This document shows positions 53,238 through 61,278 of a stretch of 64,000 bases of DNA, one piece after another. Each line of letters begins with the position of its first letter. The first letter of the stretch is position 1. The notes under the pieces are model-generated. The model was not told the origin of the DNA. It worked only from the letters and a program-made list of their open reading frames with translations, and did not search any database. Source of the stretch: JACDAN01 sp963842235 (lineage in GTDB: Bacteria > Actinomycetota > Thermoleophilia > Gaiellales > Gaiellaceae); assembly GCA_963842235.1 (NCBI GenBank), contig CAWJFT010000003.1, positions 1 to 64,000 of the forward strand. Direction: 5' to 3'. A program made the position numbers and the translations under genes.

Positions 53238-55229
53238 CTATAGCTGGTACAGGAGGTAGCGGTCGTCGCTGTAGGCGATGCGAAGCGCAGGCCGCAGCAG
53301 GGAGCGCTTCCGATCGATCACGAGCCAGCCCGCCTTGTAGCGGCGGGGGATGTCCAGCCGGCCGGTCCGGAAGAACTGGAGGACGTCTTGCCGCCGCTCG
53401 TAGGGCCGGTTCTCCTTCGTGTCCGCGACGTGCGCCGGGGGCGCCGCCGCGATGTAGACCGGCGCCATGGCGGCGACGCGGTAGCTCGTCTCGAGGTCGG
53501 AGAAGACGATCGCGCGCTCGGGAACCTTGTCACGCAGCGCCTCCACAAGCCCGGGAGTCAGCGGCAGCCTCGGTCCCTCCGGTGCGTGCCAGGTGCCCAG
53601 CCCGTGGACGGCGACGGGGAGGATGAAGAGCCCCGCCGCGAGAGCGGCGAGCATGCCTCGGTCCTCGATCGGCCGAAAGCGGCGCGACAGCACCAGCCCC
53701 GCGGGAACGGCCAGCGCGCAGCCCACGAGCGCGATCCAGGTCGCGAGCGCCGGACCGCCGTCCTCCAGGTGGTCGAAGTCGCCCGGCCAGGCGAACTGCA
53801 GCCAGAGACCGGCGGCGAACGCAACGGGGAGCGCGGCGCCGCGGAGCAGGCCGGTCAGGACGACGCAGCCTCCGGCGAACGCGAAGGCCAGCGGGAGGAA
53901 GCCGGCGGCGCGTCGGGCCTGCGAGATCGAGACGAGGTCGGCGAATTGCGGGAAGAGCACGTCGCTCAGCATCAGCACCAGAATCGGAAGCGACGCGCCG
54001 ATGACGTATGCGGCCCAGCGCCGCCTGACGGCGAGCGCGGCGAGCGGGATCGAGACGAGCGCCGCCACGGCCACGGCTCCGCTCCTCCCGAAGACCTCCG
54101 GCGAGAGCGAATAGCGGTCGAGCGACTCGACGTCGAGCTCTCGCGAGTAGCGCGCGAGGGCGCGCACCACCTCCTGCGTCGACGGCGTATGGCCGGCCGT
54201 GTCCTCGACGATCGGCCTGAGCCACAGAAAGACGGCGGCCGTGGGGATGCCGATGGACGCCAGCGCGCCGGTGAGCGACACCAGATCCGTTCTCGCGAAG
54301 ACGAGCCGGGCGATCGCGAAGCCACCTAGCGGGATCAGCAGGAAGAACGCGTAGGTCGGGTGGACGAGGGCCAGCGCGCCTGACGCGGCCGCCAGCGGGG
54401 CGATCAGCTCCAGCCGACTGGTCCGCACGAAGAGCAGAGTCAGCGCGAGGACGGTGGGCACGAGCAGCTGGCGCGCCACGGTCGCGGGCAGCTCGAGCGC
54501 CTGGTAGGCGCCGCCGTTCCCCGGCGCGAGCCCGGTGATGGCCACTTGCCCGGCGAGAACCGCGAGGCCGCCCCAGACCGAGTTGAACAGCGCCTTCCCG
54601 GCCTCGAACGCCAGGAGAAACGCGAGCGGAACGAGAATCGCGGCGAAGTGGAGCATGACGTTCGCCGGATCGGTCCCGGCGAGGCGAGCCACCAGCGCGA
54701 GCACCCCGTGCCAGAGCGGGAATGCGTAGCCGGGATGGGGACCGCCGTCGGCGAACTCAGCGATCGAGTCCAGCGAGAGGTCGTCGAACGAGACGAGCTT
54801 CCGAACACGAGCCAGGTGGAAGAGCGCGTCGCCCTGGAGCGCCGGGGCATGACGCCAGACCGGGATCGCGAAGAGCACGCCCGCGACGGCGACGCCAAGC
54901 GCCGGACTTCGCCACTCGAGGTCGGTCGCCTCGCGAATCGCGAAGGGCAGCGCGGCCAGGGCGACGGCGATCAGCACCATGAACGCAACCCAGAGCGATG
55001 CCTCGAGCGCGAAGACGACGAGTAGGGCGAGAAACACCGCGCCGAGCGAGAGCGCGAAGACCGGTGCAGCGCCGTGCAGGCGTAGAGCGCGCGCGATGAG
55101 AGCGCCCGGTAAGAGAAGACACGCCCCCGCAGCCGCCAGCCGGAGCGAGAGGCCGAGCCCCTCCTCCGGCAGGAAGCGCGCGAGCACGAGTAGCGGCGGT
55201 GCCGCAAGCAGCAGTGGCCACCGGATCAA
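53238..55229 (-). CDS. Large polytopic membrane protein, possibly GT-C-like
   Basis: An intact 663-residue protein with at least 12 hydrophobic helices (for example WPLLLAAPPLLVLARFL, LLPGALIARAL, ALSLGAVFLALLVVFALEAS, VAFMVLIAVALAALPFAI, GFLPLAFAFAGGCVVLTGLL). Between early helices a loop reads DALFHLARVRKLVSFDD and ADGGPHPGYAFPLWHGVLAL, acidic as in GT-C transferases that use lipid-linked sugars. The C-terminus is a soluble domain (VFSDLETSYRVAAMAPVYIA, RYKAGWLVIDRKRSLLR). I cannot name the family with certainty. The TTG start at 55229 overlaps the GT2 stop as TTGA; the frame open to 55520 is not used. Confidence 0.65.
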   Translation of the reverse strand: MIRWPLLLAAPPLLVLARFLPEEGLGLSLRLAAAGACLLLPGALIARALRLHGAAPVFALSLGAVFLALLVVFALEASLWVAFMVLIAVALAALPFAIREATDLEWRSPALGVAVAGVLFAIPVWRHAPALQGDALFHLARVRKLVSFDDLSLDSIAEFADGGPHPGYAFPLWHGVLALVARLAGTDPANVMLHFAAILVPLAFLLAFEAGKALFNSVWGGLAVLAGQVAITGLAPGNGGAYQALELPATVARQLLVPTVLALTLLFVRTSRLELIAPLAAASGALALVHPTYAFFLLIPLGGFAIARLVFARTDLVSLTGALASIGIPTAAVFLWLRPIVEDTAGHTPSTQEVVRALARYSRELDVESLDRYSLSPEVFGRSGAVAVAALVSIPLAALAVRRRWAAYVIGASLPILVLMLSDVLFPQFADLVSISQARRAAGFLPLAFAFAGGCVVLTGLLRGAALPVAFAAGLWLQFAWPGDFDHLEDGGPALATWIALVGCALAVPAGLVLSRRFRPIEDRGMLAALAAGLFILPVAVHGLGTWHAPEGPRLPLTPGLVEALRDKVPERAIVFSDLETSYRVAAMAPVYIAAAPPAHVADTKENRPYERRQDVLQFFRTGRLDIPRRYKAGWLVIDRKRSLLRPALRIAYSDDRYLLYQL

Positions 55230-56113
55230 AGGAGCGCCGAGGTCGGCGAGGCGGCGAGCCAGGCCGCCGATTCGCGATAGACGGCCCCGCGCTCTCCTCG
55301 GAAGAACAGCCCACGCAGCCGCAGCCCGGCAAGGAGTACGCGGCGGGCGCGCTCGGCTGTCTGCTGTCCTCGGTGCTTGGCGAGAAAGCGGAGATGCCCG
55401 CGCACCTGCTCGCGAAAGAGGGTCGCCGACTCGGGCTTCCAGCTCGCGCCGCCGACGTGGACGGCCTCCGCGTCGGGGTAGAACAGCGATTCCCAGCCTG
55501 CCTGGCGCAGCCGGTAACACCAGTCCGTCTCCTCGCTGAAGAGGAAGAACCGTTCATCAAACGGTCCGATCTCCTCGAAGGCCGCCCGCCGGAGCAGGAA
55601 GGCAGCGCCCTTCGCGAAGTCGATTTCCCGTACCTCGTCGTGACCGAAGCCGGCGCCGTAGAACGAGTTCAGCGCGCGCGAGCTCGGCGCGAGCTTGCGC
55701 AGGAACAAGTACTCGGTGGCCAGGCGCCATGGCGTGGGGAAGGCGCGCACAGAGGGCTGTAGCGAGCCGTCCGGGTTGAGGAGCCGCGGCGCGACGAACC
55801 CGGCCCGCTCGTGGTCCTCTGCGAAGGCCACGAGCCGCTCGGCGGCGTCCCCGACGAGCCATGCGTCGGCGTTCAGGACGAGGACGTAGGGCGCCGTCGT
55901 CTCGTCGATCCCGCGGTTCCAGCCGGCGGCGAGCCCGAGGTTCTCCTGCTCCACGAGCCGCACATAGGGGAAGCGCTTACGGATGAGCTCGAGCGTCCCG
56001 TCGGTCGAGCCGTGGTCGACGACGACGGTGTGGTGGCCGGCCACGCTCTCCAGCGAGCGCTCGACGTACGGGAGCGCGTTGTACGTCACGATCACCGCGG
56101 CGACGTCAGGCAT
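55226..56113 (-). CDS. GT2 rhamnosyltransferase-like (WbbL type)
   Basis: An intact 295-residue enzyme. VAAVIVTYNALPYVERSLES, HTVVVDHGSTDGTLELIRKR, NLGLAAGWNRGIDE, YVLVLNADAWLVGDAAERLV with NAD at the metal site, FVAPRLLNPDGSLQPSVRAF, AKGAAFLLRRAAFEEIGPFD and FFLFSEETDWCYRLRQAGWE are all hallmarks of WbbL-like enzymes that add rhamnose or a similar deoxysugar from a dTDP donor. The ATG at 56113 overlaps the previous stop by eight bases. Part of the 49.6-61.3 kb operon. Confidence 0.9.
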   Translation of the reverse strand: MPDVAAVIVTYNALPYVERSLESVAGHHTVVVDHGSTDGTLELIRKRFPYVRLVEQENLGLAAGWNRGIDETTAPYVLVLNADAWLVGDAAERLVAFAEDHERAGFVAPRLLNPDGSLQPSVRAFPTPWRLATEYLFLRKLAPSSRALNSFYGAGFGHDEVREIDFAKGAAFLLRRAAFEEIGPFDERFFLFSEETDWCYRLRQAGWESLFYPDAEAVHVGGASWKPESATLFREQVRGHLRFLAKHRGQQTAERARRVLLAGLRLRGLFFRGERGAVYRESAAWLAASPTSALL

Positions 56114-57077
56114 GCGGCACTGAGCGCCGCGCGGGCGAGCGGATCGCTTCCCACGCGAGGATCGCCGCACCCGGCAGGGCGAGCCCCAGCGTGGTCACGA
56201 AGAAGAGAAAGCCCGTCGCGGCGGCGGCGTCGGCGCTGACGTCGAGCCGCGTCATGAAGCTGACGAAGAACGCCTCGCGAACGGCAAGGCCGTTGATCGT
56301 GAACGGCACGAGCATGACGAGGAAGAGGAGCGGCCCGAGCACGAAGTAGGGGCGCGGAGAGAGGTCGACGCCGATCGCTTCTCCGCACAACCAGATCGAG
56401 AGGATCCGGACGATCTGGACCACGATCGACAAGGCAAAGACGGCGAGGATCGCGCCGACGTGGTCGCGATACCCGTGCATGCCTTCGTAGAGCGCGCGGA
56501 CCGGCCGCTCGATGCGCAGCCGGCGGAGAAGCGGCGTCAACCACCGGAGCCGGCTGCGGATCCCGCGCGAGAAGATCAGGAAACCGCCGACGATCGTGAG
56601 GACGACGAAGATGCCCTCGACCCAGAGATAGACGTCGATGTCGTACTCGCCGATCGCGAGAGCGAGCCCGATCGCCGCCAGCAGGAGCGTCGCGGCGCCT
56701 CCGATCGCCCGCTCGAGCACGACGGAGCCGGCGATCGTGCCGGTGTTGCCGGGATGGCGGCGTGCCGTCTCGAAGATGCGGGCGGCGTCGCCGCCAACTG
56801 CCGTCGGGAGCACCTGGCTCGCCGCGTAGGAGACGAAGTAGGCCCGCGTCAGCCAGCGCAGCCGCTCATGAATCCCCTTCGCGTCCAGGAGCCACTTCCA
56901 ACGGAGCGCCATCGGCCAGGTCGTGACCAATGTGATCGCCATGGCGAGGAGGAAGAACCCGACGCTGGTGCCGCCGAGAATGTCGAGCGTCTGTCCGACG
57001 TCGATCTTCCAGAGCACGTAGGCCGCGCAGAGCCCGGTGACGAGGAGGGTCAGCCCGACCCTGAGGCCTTTGTTCAT
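56106..57077 (-). CDS. Lysylphosphatidylglycerol synthase TM-region/UPF0104 protein
   Basis: An intact 323-residue membrane protein of the flippase-type LPG_synthase_TM family (AglD/MprF N-terminal). KGLRVGLTLLVTGLCAAYVL, GFFLLAMAITLVTTWPMALR, FVSYAASQVLPTAVGGDAAR (the family's G-G-D/A region), SVVLERAIGGAATLLLAAIG, PFTINGLAVREAFFVSFMTR and TGFLFFVTTLGLALPGAAIL are in the expected order. Such proteins in glycan loci may flip or organise lipid-linked intermediates. No soluble catalytic domain is attached. The ATG at 57077 overlaps the upstream aminotransferase stop as ATGA. Confidence 0.85.
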   Translation of the reverse strand: MNKGLRVGLTLLVTGLCAAYVLWKIDVGQTLDILGGTSVGFFLLAMAITLVTTWPMALRWKWLLDAKGIHERLRWLTRAYFVSYAASQVLPTAVGGDAARIFETARRHPGNTGTIAGSVVLERAIGGAATLLLAAIGLALAIGEYDIDVYLWVEGIFVVLTIVGGFLIFSRGIRSRLRWLTPLLRRLRIERPVRALYEGMHGYRDHVGAILAVFALSIVVQIVRILSIWLCGEAIGVDLSPRPYFVLGPLLFLVMLVPFTINGLAVREAFFVSFMTRLDVSADAAAATGFLFFVTTLGLALPGAAILAWEAIRSPARRSVPHA

Positions 57078-58171
57078 GCGCTGAGGCGAGCGTGGACGCG
57101 GCTGAGCGCCGCGACGGCGTCGGCGATGTCGTCGTCCGAATGGGCCGGCGAGAGCGGTAGCGAGAGCACCTCGGCGCCGCCCCGCTCGGCGACCGGCAGC
57201 GGCGGCGTCACGAGATCGCGGTAGGCGCTCAGCGTGTGCACCGGAAGGAAGTGGATGCTCGTGGCGATGTTCTCCTCTGCGAGCCGCCCGCCGTAGTCGT
57301 CACGGGAGCCGCCTGCCTGCTCGGGGTCGATCCGGACGATGTAGAGGTGGAGCGCGTGCGTGTCGCGCGGGTCCCGGGTGAGCGGCTCGATCCCGTCCAG
57401 CTCCGCCACGGCCTCGTCGTAGGCGGCGAACTGGCGCCCGCGGATCGCGCGGTGGCGCTCCAGCTTGTCGAGCTGCACGAGCGCGATCGAGGCGAGCACG
57501 TCGGAGAGGTTGGCCTTGTAGCCCGGCACGGCGATGTCGTAGAGCGAGCCGCCGGCACGCCGCATGATCCGCAGCTCCTCGAGGCGCTCCGCGAGATCGT
57601 CCCGGTTGGTGGCAACGAGGCCACCCTCGCCGGCCGCGACGTTCTTCGTCGCGTAGAACGAGAAGCAGGTTGCGTCGGAGAGGCCACCCAGCTTCCGGCC
57701 GCGGTACGCGCTCTCGAGCGCGTGCGCGGCGTCCTCCACGACGGGGATTCCGAGCGCCCACAGCGGCTCGAGGTCGCACGGCTGTCCGGCAAGGTGCACG
57801 GGCAGGATCGCCTTGGTCTTCTCGGTCACGGCCTCCGCGACCCGCTCCGGATCGATGTTGAGATCGGAGTCACGAACGTCGACGAAGACCGGCGTCGCGC
57901 CGCAATGGACGATCACGTTGGCGGTCGCCGGCCAGGTGATGGGGCTCGTGATCACTTCGTCGCCGGGCCCGACTCCCAGCGCGACGAGCGAGAGATGCAG
58001 CGCGGCCGTCCCCGACGAGAGGGCGAGGACGTGCTTCGCTTCCAGGTAATCGGTAAGCCGCTCCTCGAGCTCGGCGGCGCGTGGGCCGGTCGTCAGCCAG
58101 CCGGAGCGGATCGTCTCCGCAACGGCCTCGATCTCCTCCTCGCCGACGGCGGGAGGCTGGAAGCCGAGCAT
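57074..58171 (-). CDS. DegT/DnrJ/EryC1/StrS family nucleotide-sugar aminotransferase
   Basis: An intact 365-residue PLP enzyme. IEAVAETIRSGWLTTGPRAA and HVLALSSGTAALHLSLVALG open the fold, VITSPITWPATANVIVHCGA continues it, IPVVEDAAHALESAYRGR has the ring Asp, and CFSFYATKNVAAGEGGLVAT the Schiff-base Lys. TSIHFLPVHTLSAYRDL and VLSLPLSPAHSDDDIADAVA end it. The SFYATKN form is typical of UDP- or dTDP-4-keto-hexose 4-aminotransferases such as ArnB, PseC and PglE. The ATG at 58171 fits; the open frame reaches 58444 but is antisense to the ATP-grasp gene. It could use the product of the dehydratase at 59345. Confidence 0.9.
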   Translation of the reverse strand: MLGFQPPAVGEEEIEAVAETIRSGWLTTGPRAAELEERLTDYLEAKHVLALSSGTAALHLSLVALGVGPGDEVITSPITWPATANVIVHCGATPVFVDVRDSDLNIDPERVAEAVTEKTKAILPVHLAGQPCDLEPLWALGIPVVEDAAHALESAYRGRKLGGLSDATCFSFYATKNVAAGEGGLVATNRDDLAERLEELRIMRRAGGSLYDIAVPGYKANLSDVLASIALVQLDKLERHRAIRGRQFAAYDEAVAELDGIEPLTRDPRDTHALHLYIVRIDPEQAGGSRDDYGGRLAEENIATSIHFLPVHTLSAYRDLVTPPLPVAERGGAEVLSLPLSPAHSDDDIADAVAALSRVHARLSA

Positions 58172-58187
58172 CGTTTGCCGCCTCGGT

Positions 58188-59384
58188 TCAGACGAGAGCC
58201 GCATCGGTCTGGAAGCGTAGGAGAGCCGCCGCGCCCCTCGCCCGCTCCAGCGCCTCCTCGCGAGTCGTGCCCGTTGCGAGCACCGCGCCGGCCCGATCGG
58301 AGCCCGTGCGGAACTCGCCGAACCGGAACCCGGGACGGCGGTAGACGCGGACGAAGACGACTCCCTCTGCGCGGCGCGCCTCCTCTTCTCCCTCCAGCGC
58401 GAGGAACTCACCGGGCGGCGGGACGAGGAAGGTGGTGCAGGCACCTCCTACGCGCCGTTCGGGCCTCGGCGGCTCGAGCTCTTCGCCGAGCGCCGCGGCG
58501 AGCGCCAGCCCGTTTAGGTCGACGCCGAGCGCCGCTTCGCAGAGCTCCGCGTCGTGGCCGCCGCCGAGCCGCGCCGCGACCTCCATGATCCTGGGGCCGT
58601 CCGGGCCGATCCGAACCTGCGTGTAGGTCGGGCCGTTCCGGATTCCGAGCGCCTCGACCGCCCGGCGGGCGATTTCGACGGCGGCGCCGTCGGTGTCGGC
58701 CTCTGACGGCCAGACGTGCATCAGCGCGACGCCGAATGCGGGCGGGTCGGCCGTGATGCGGTCGGTCACCGTCAGCGGGTGGAAGCGGCCGTCGATCGAG
58801 AACGCGTTCACCGTCACCTCCGGGCCCTCGACCAGCTCCTCGACGAGCGCCGAGCCGTTTCGGGAGACCTCGAGCGCGGCCTCGATCGCGGCGGTGAGCT
58901 CCCGCTCGTCGCGAACAACGCTCAGCCCGCGCTGTCCCTGCCGGTCGGGAGCCTTCACGACACACGGCACCGGCAGTCCCTCCTCGAGGCGGGAGACGAG
59001 CTTCCATCGGGGCTGCGGGATTTCGGCGGCGTCGAACCGCTCGCGCTGACGGGGCTTGGAGACGGCCAGTCCCGCCACGGACGGCTCGAGCGGATGCGGA
59101 AGGCCGTGCTTCGCCGCGACCCGCGCAGCGATGCCGACGGGCCAGTCGATCCCCGGCGCGATCACTCCGTCGACCCGCTCGGCGGCGACGAGGCGCTCGA
59201 TCCCCCGCTCGTCCTCGGTCGAGATGATCGCCCGCCGCGACGCCAGAGCGAAGCCCGGCGCCGCCGGATCCCGGTCGACGACAATCGTGAAGAGCTCCTG
59301 CACTCGAGCGGCCTCGAGCAGCCCGAGCTGGGCCGGTCCGGCCCCTAGAACGAGTAGACGCTTGCGGCCCGAGCTGCTCGCCAC
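58188..59384 (-). CDS. ATP-grasp family ligase
   Basis: An intact 398-residue protein. RLLVLGAGPAQLGLLEAARV is the pre-ATP-grasp domain. VPCVVKAPDRQGQRGLSVVR binds phosphate, SALVEELVEGPEVTVNAFSI lines the adenine pocket, and IMEVAARLGGGHDAELCEAA is the metal-binding E-x-x-x-R-x-G-G-G typical of PurK/BacD-like carboxylate-amine ligases. A C-terminal domain (GVVFVRVYRRPGFRFGEFRT) follows. Its start overlaps the dehydratase stop by 40 bases. Likely amide-bond formation with the amino sugar made next door (57074); that link is inference. Confidence 0.85.
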   Translation of the reverse strand: MASSSGRKRLLVLGAGPAQLGLLEAARVQELFTIVVDRDPAAPGFALASRRAIISTEDERGIERLVAAERVDGVIAPGIDWPVGIAARVAAKHGLPHPLEPSVAGLAVSKPRQRERFDAAEIPQPRWKLVSRLEEGLPVPCVVKAPDRQGQRGLSVVRDERELTAAIEAALEVSRNGSALVEELVEGPEVTVNAFSIDGRFHPLTVTDRITADPPAFGVALMHVWPSEADTDGAAVEIARRAVEALGIRNGPTYTQVRIGPDGPRIMEVAARLGGGHDAELCEAALGVDLNGLALAAALGEELEPPRPERRVGGACTTFLVPPPGEFLALEGEEEARRAEGVVFVRVYRRPGFRFGEFRTGSDRAGAVLATGTTREEALERARGAAALLRFQTDAALV

Positions 59385-60334
59385 CAGGCCTCATTCTCGC
59401 GATACCACTGGACCGTACGATGGAGGCCGTCCTCGAACGAGGTGCGCGCGCGCCAGCCGAGGAGCCGCTCGGCCTTCTCCGTCGAGCCGACGTGCCGGCG
59501 GACCTGGCCCGGCCGCTCGTCGACGAACGCCTTCAGGGAAGCAGGCTTCCCGAGGAGGTCGAGCACGAGGTCGGCCACTCGCGACACGGACACGTCGATG
59601 CCCGTCGCCACGTTGATCACCTCGCCGGCAACCTCGTCGAGGTCGCATTCGATCGCCGCTTCGATCGCCTCGGCGTCGTCGTCCACGTAGAGCCAGTCAC
59701 GGCTCGATCCGCCGTCCCCGTGGACGCTCAGCGGCTCGTCCTCGAGCGCCTGCAGCACGAAGCGCGGGATCACCTTCTCCGGATGCTGTCGCGGCCCGTA
59801 GTTGTTGAAGGGGCGGACGATCACGATCGGGAGCTCGTAGGTCGTGTAGTAGCTGTACGCGAGCCTGTCGGCTCCAGCCTTGGTCGCTGCGTACGGGCTG
59901 CGCGGCTTGAGCGGGTGCTCCTCGTCCATCACCGCCGCTTCGGCGGTGCCGTAGACCTCGCTCGACGAGATGAGGATGAAGCGCTCGACGGCCTCTTCGC
60001 GGATGGCATCGAGGAGCACGCGCGTGCCCTCGACGTTCGTCGCGACGAACTCGGACGCGCCCTCGACGATCGACTTCTCGACGTGCGACTCCGCCGCCGC
60101 GTTGACGATCACGTCGACGGACGAGACCACCGACCTGACGAGGCTCTCGTCGCGAATGTCGCCCTGGACGAACGAGAGCCGCTCGTGCGAGCGGATGTCG
60201 GCAAGGTTCTCGAGGTTGCCGGCGTAGGTCAGCGCGTCGAGCGAGACGATCTCGTACGGCGTCGCCTGGAGCAGGTGACGGATGAAGGCCGACGAGATGA
60301 ACCCGGCGCCGCCGGTGACCAGAACCCGTTTCAC
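59345..60334 (-). CDS. dTDP-glucose 4,6-dehydratase-like SDR
   Basis: An intact 329-residue extended SDR. VLVTGGAGFISSAFIRHLLQ, LDALTYAGNLENLADI, NAAAESHVEKSIVEGASEFV, ILISSSEVYGTAEAAVMDEE, PYAATKAGADRLAYSYYTTY with catalytic Tyr and Lys, and NNYGPRQHPEKVIPRFVLQA match RmlB-like proteins closely. RmlB proper has TDEVYG with a catalytic Asp; here SSEVYG has Ser at that position, closer to epimerases and decarboxylases, so the dehydratase reaction is not secure. ATG at 60334 overlaps the upstream GT2 stop. Confidence 0.75.
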   Translation of the reverse strand: MKRVLVTGGAGFISSAFIRHLLQATPYEIVSLDALTYAGNLENLADIRSHERLSFVQGDIRDESLVRSVVSSVDVIVNAAAESHVEKSIVEGASEFVATNVEGTRVLLDAIREEAVERFILISSSEVYGTAEAAVMDEEHPLKPRSPYAATKAGADRLAYSYYTTYELPIVIVRPFNNYGPRQHPEKVIPRFVLQALEDEPLSVHGDGGSSRDWLYVDDDAEAIEAAIECDLDEVAGEVINVATGIDVSVSRVADLVLDLLGKPASLKAFVDERPGQVRRHVGSTEKAERLLGWRARTSFEDGLHRTVQWYRENEAWWRAARAASVYSF

Positions 60335-61251
60335 AACTCTCGATCGATCGTGTACAACGGCCGTCCTTCCACGTCGCGCTGGATTCTCGCCAGGTACTCA
60401 CCGACGAGCGCGAGGATGAACCCTTGCACGCCGAGGACGAAGATGACGCCGACGCCGCCGAAGAGCGGGCCGGGGAAGTTCGACTCGACGATCCAGAAGA
60501 CGACGCCGTAAATCCCGAGCACGAGGGCCGCCAGCGTGCAGAGCGTCCCCAGGGCGATGCCGATCCACTGGATCGGCTGCGGCCAGAAGCCTGCGAGCAC
60601 GTGCAGCGCGACCCGCGTCAGCCGCAGTGGCGAGTAGCGGGAGGAGTCCTGCCGCGGCGAGTGCTGGACGTCGACCTCGGTCACGCTCGCTCCGGTCGAG
60701 AGGACGAGCGCCTTCGTGAACTTCTGCTTGCCGATCGCGCCGAGGGCGGGCTCGAGCGCCGAGCGGCGATACGCGTTGAACGCGCACCCGAAGTCGGCGA
60801 TCGCGACGCCCGTGAAGCGCCGCAGCATCCCGTTGACGAGCAGCGAGGGCACCGTGCGGCCCCAGGAATCGCGCCGGGCGTTCCGTCGGCCGCTCGCGAC
60901 GTCGCTTCCGTTCTCCACGGCCGCGACCAGCTTGGGGATGTCCTCCGGGGAGTTCTGGAGGTCGCCGTCCATCGTGACGACGATGTCGCCTTCCGCCCGC
61001 ACGAGGCCCGCGTGCATCGCCGGGTGCTGGCCGAAGTTGCGTTTCAGCCGGATGCCGCGGACGTGTTCCCCGTCTGCCGCATGGGCGTTTTCGACCGCCG
61101 CCCAGGTGCCGTCGGTGGAGCCGTCGTCCACGAGGATCAGCTCCCACGGCCGGCCGAGGCCGTCCAGAGTCGCCATTGCCCGCCGGACGACCTCGGGAGC
61201 GCTCCGGTCTTCGTTGTACAAGGTCACAACGACCGAGATCTCGGGCTCCAT
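60331..61251 (-). CDS. GT2 polyprenyl-phosphate glycosyltransferase with two membrane helices
   Basis: An intact 306-residue enzyme of the ArnC/GtrB type. ISVVVTLYNEDRSAPEVVRR, LILVDDGSTDGTWAAVENAH, RNFGQHPAMHAGLVRAEGDI, VVTMDGDLQNSPEDIPKLVA with DGDLQ at the metal site and SGRRNARRDSWGRTVPSLL are in order. Two C-terminal helices (WIGIALGTLCTLAALVLGIY, VGVIFVLGVQGFILALVGEY) anchor it. It would form a polyprenyl-phosphate sugar. ATG at 61251. First gene of the minus-strand operon running to 49603. Confidence 0.9.
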   Translation of the reverse strand: MEPEISVVVTLYNEDRSAPEVVRRAMATLDGLGRPWELILVDDGSTDGTWAAVENAHAADGEHVRGIRLKRNFGQHPAMHAGLVRAEGDIVVTMDGDLQNSPEDIPKLVAAVENGSDVASGRRNARRDSWGRTVPSLLVNGMLRRFTGVAIADFGCAFNAYRRSALEPALGAIGKQKFTKALVLSTGASVTEVDVQHSPRQDSSRYSPLRLTRVALHVLAGFWPQPIQWIGIALGTLCTLAALVLGIYGVVFWIVESNFPGPLFGGVGVIFVLGVQGFILALVGEYLARIQRDVEGRPLYTIDREL

Positions 61252-61278
61252 GCCATCGAGCCTACAATTGGGGCACTC
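61252..61278. promoter_or_regulatory. Very short divergent region
   Basis: Only 27 bases separate the GT2 start from the GTG of the eIF2B-like gene. Promoters must overlap coding sequence. CCTACAATTG (61261-61270) is the only -10-like stretch. Confidence 0.3.

Noticed and set aside
53388..54329. Plus-strand ORF opposite the large membrane protein
   Set aside because: Composition is a typical reverse-complement shadow (R/E/G-rich) and no domain is recognisable.
60424..61278. Long N-terminal extension of the eIF2B-like ORF
   Set aside because: It is antisense to an intact GT2 gene and its translation is low-complexity and acidic/arginine-rich.
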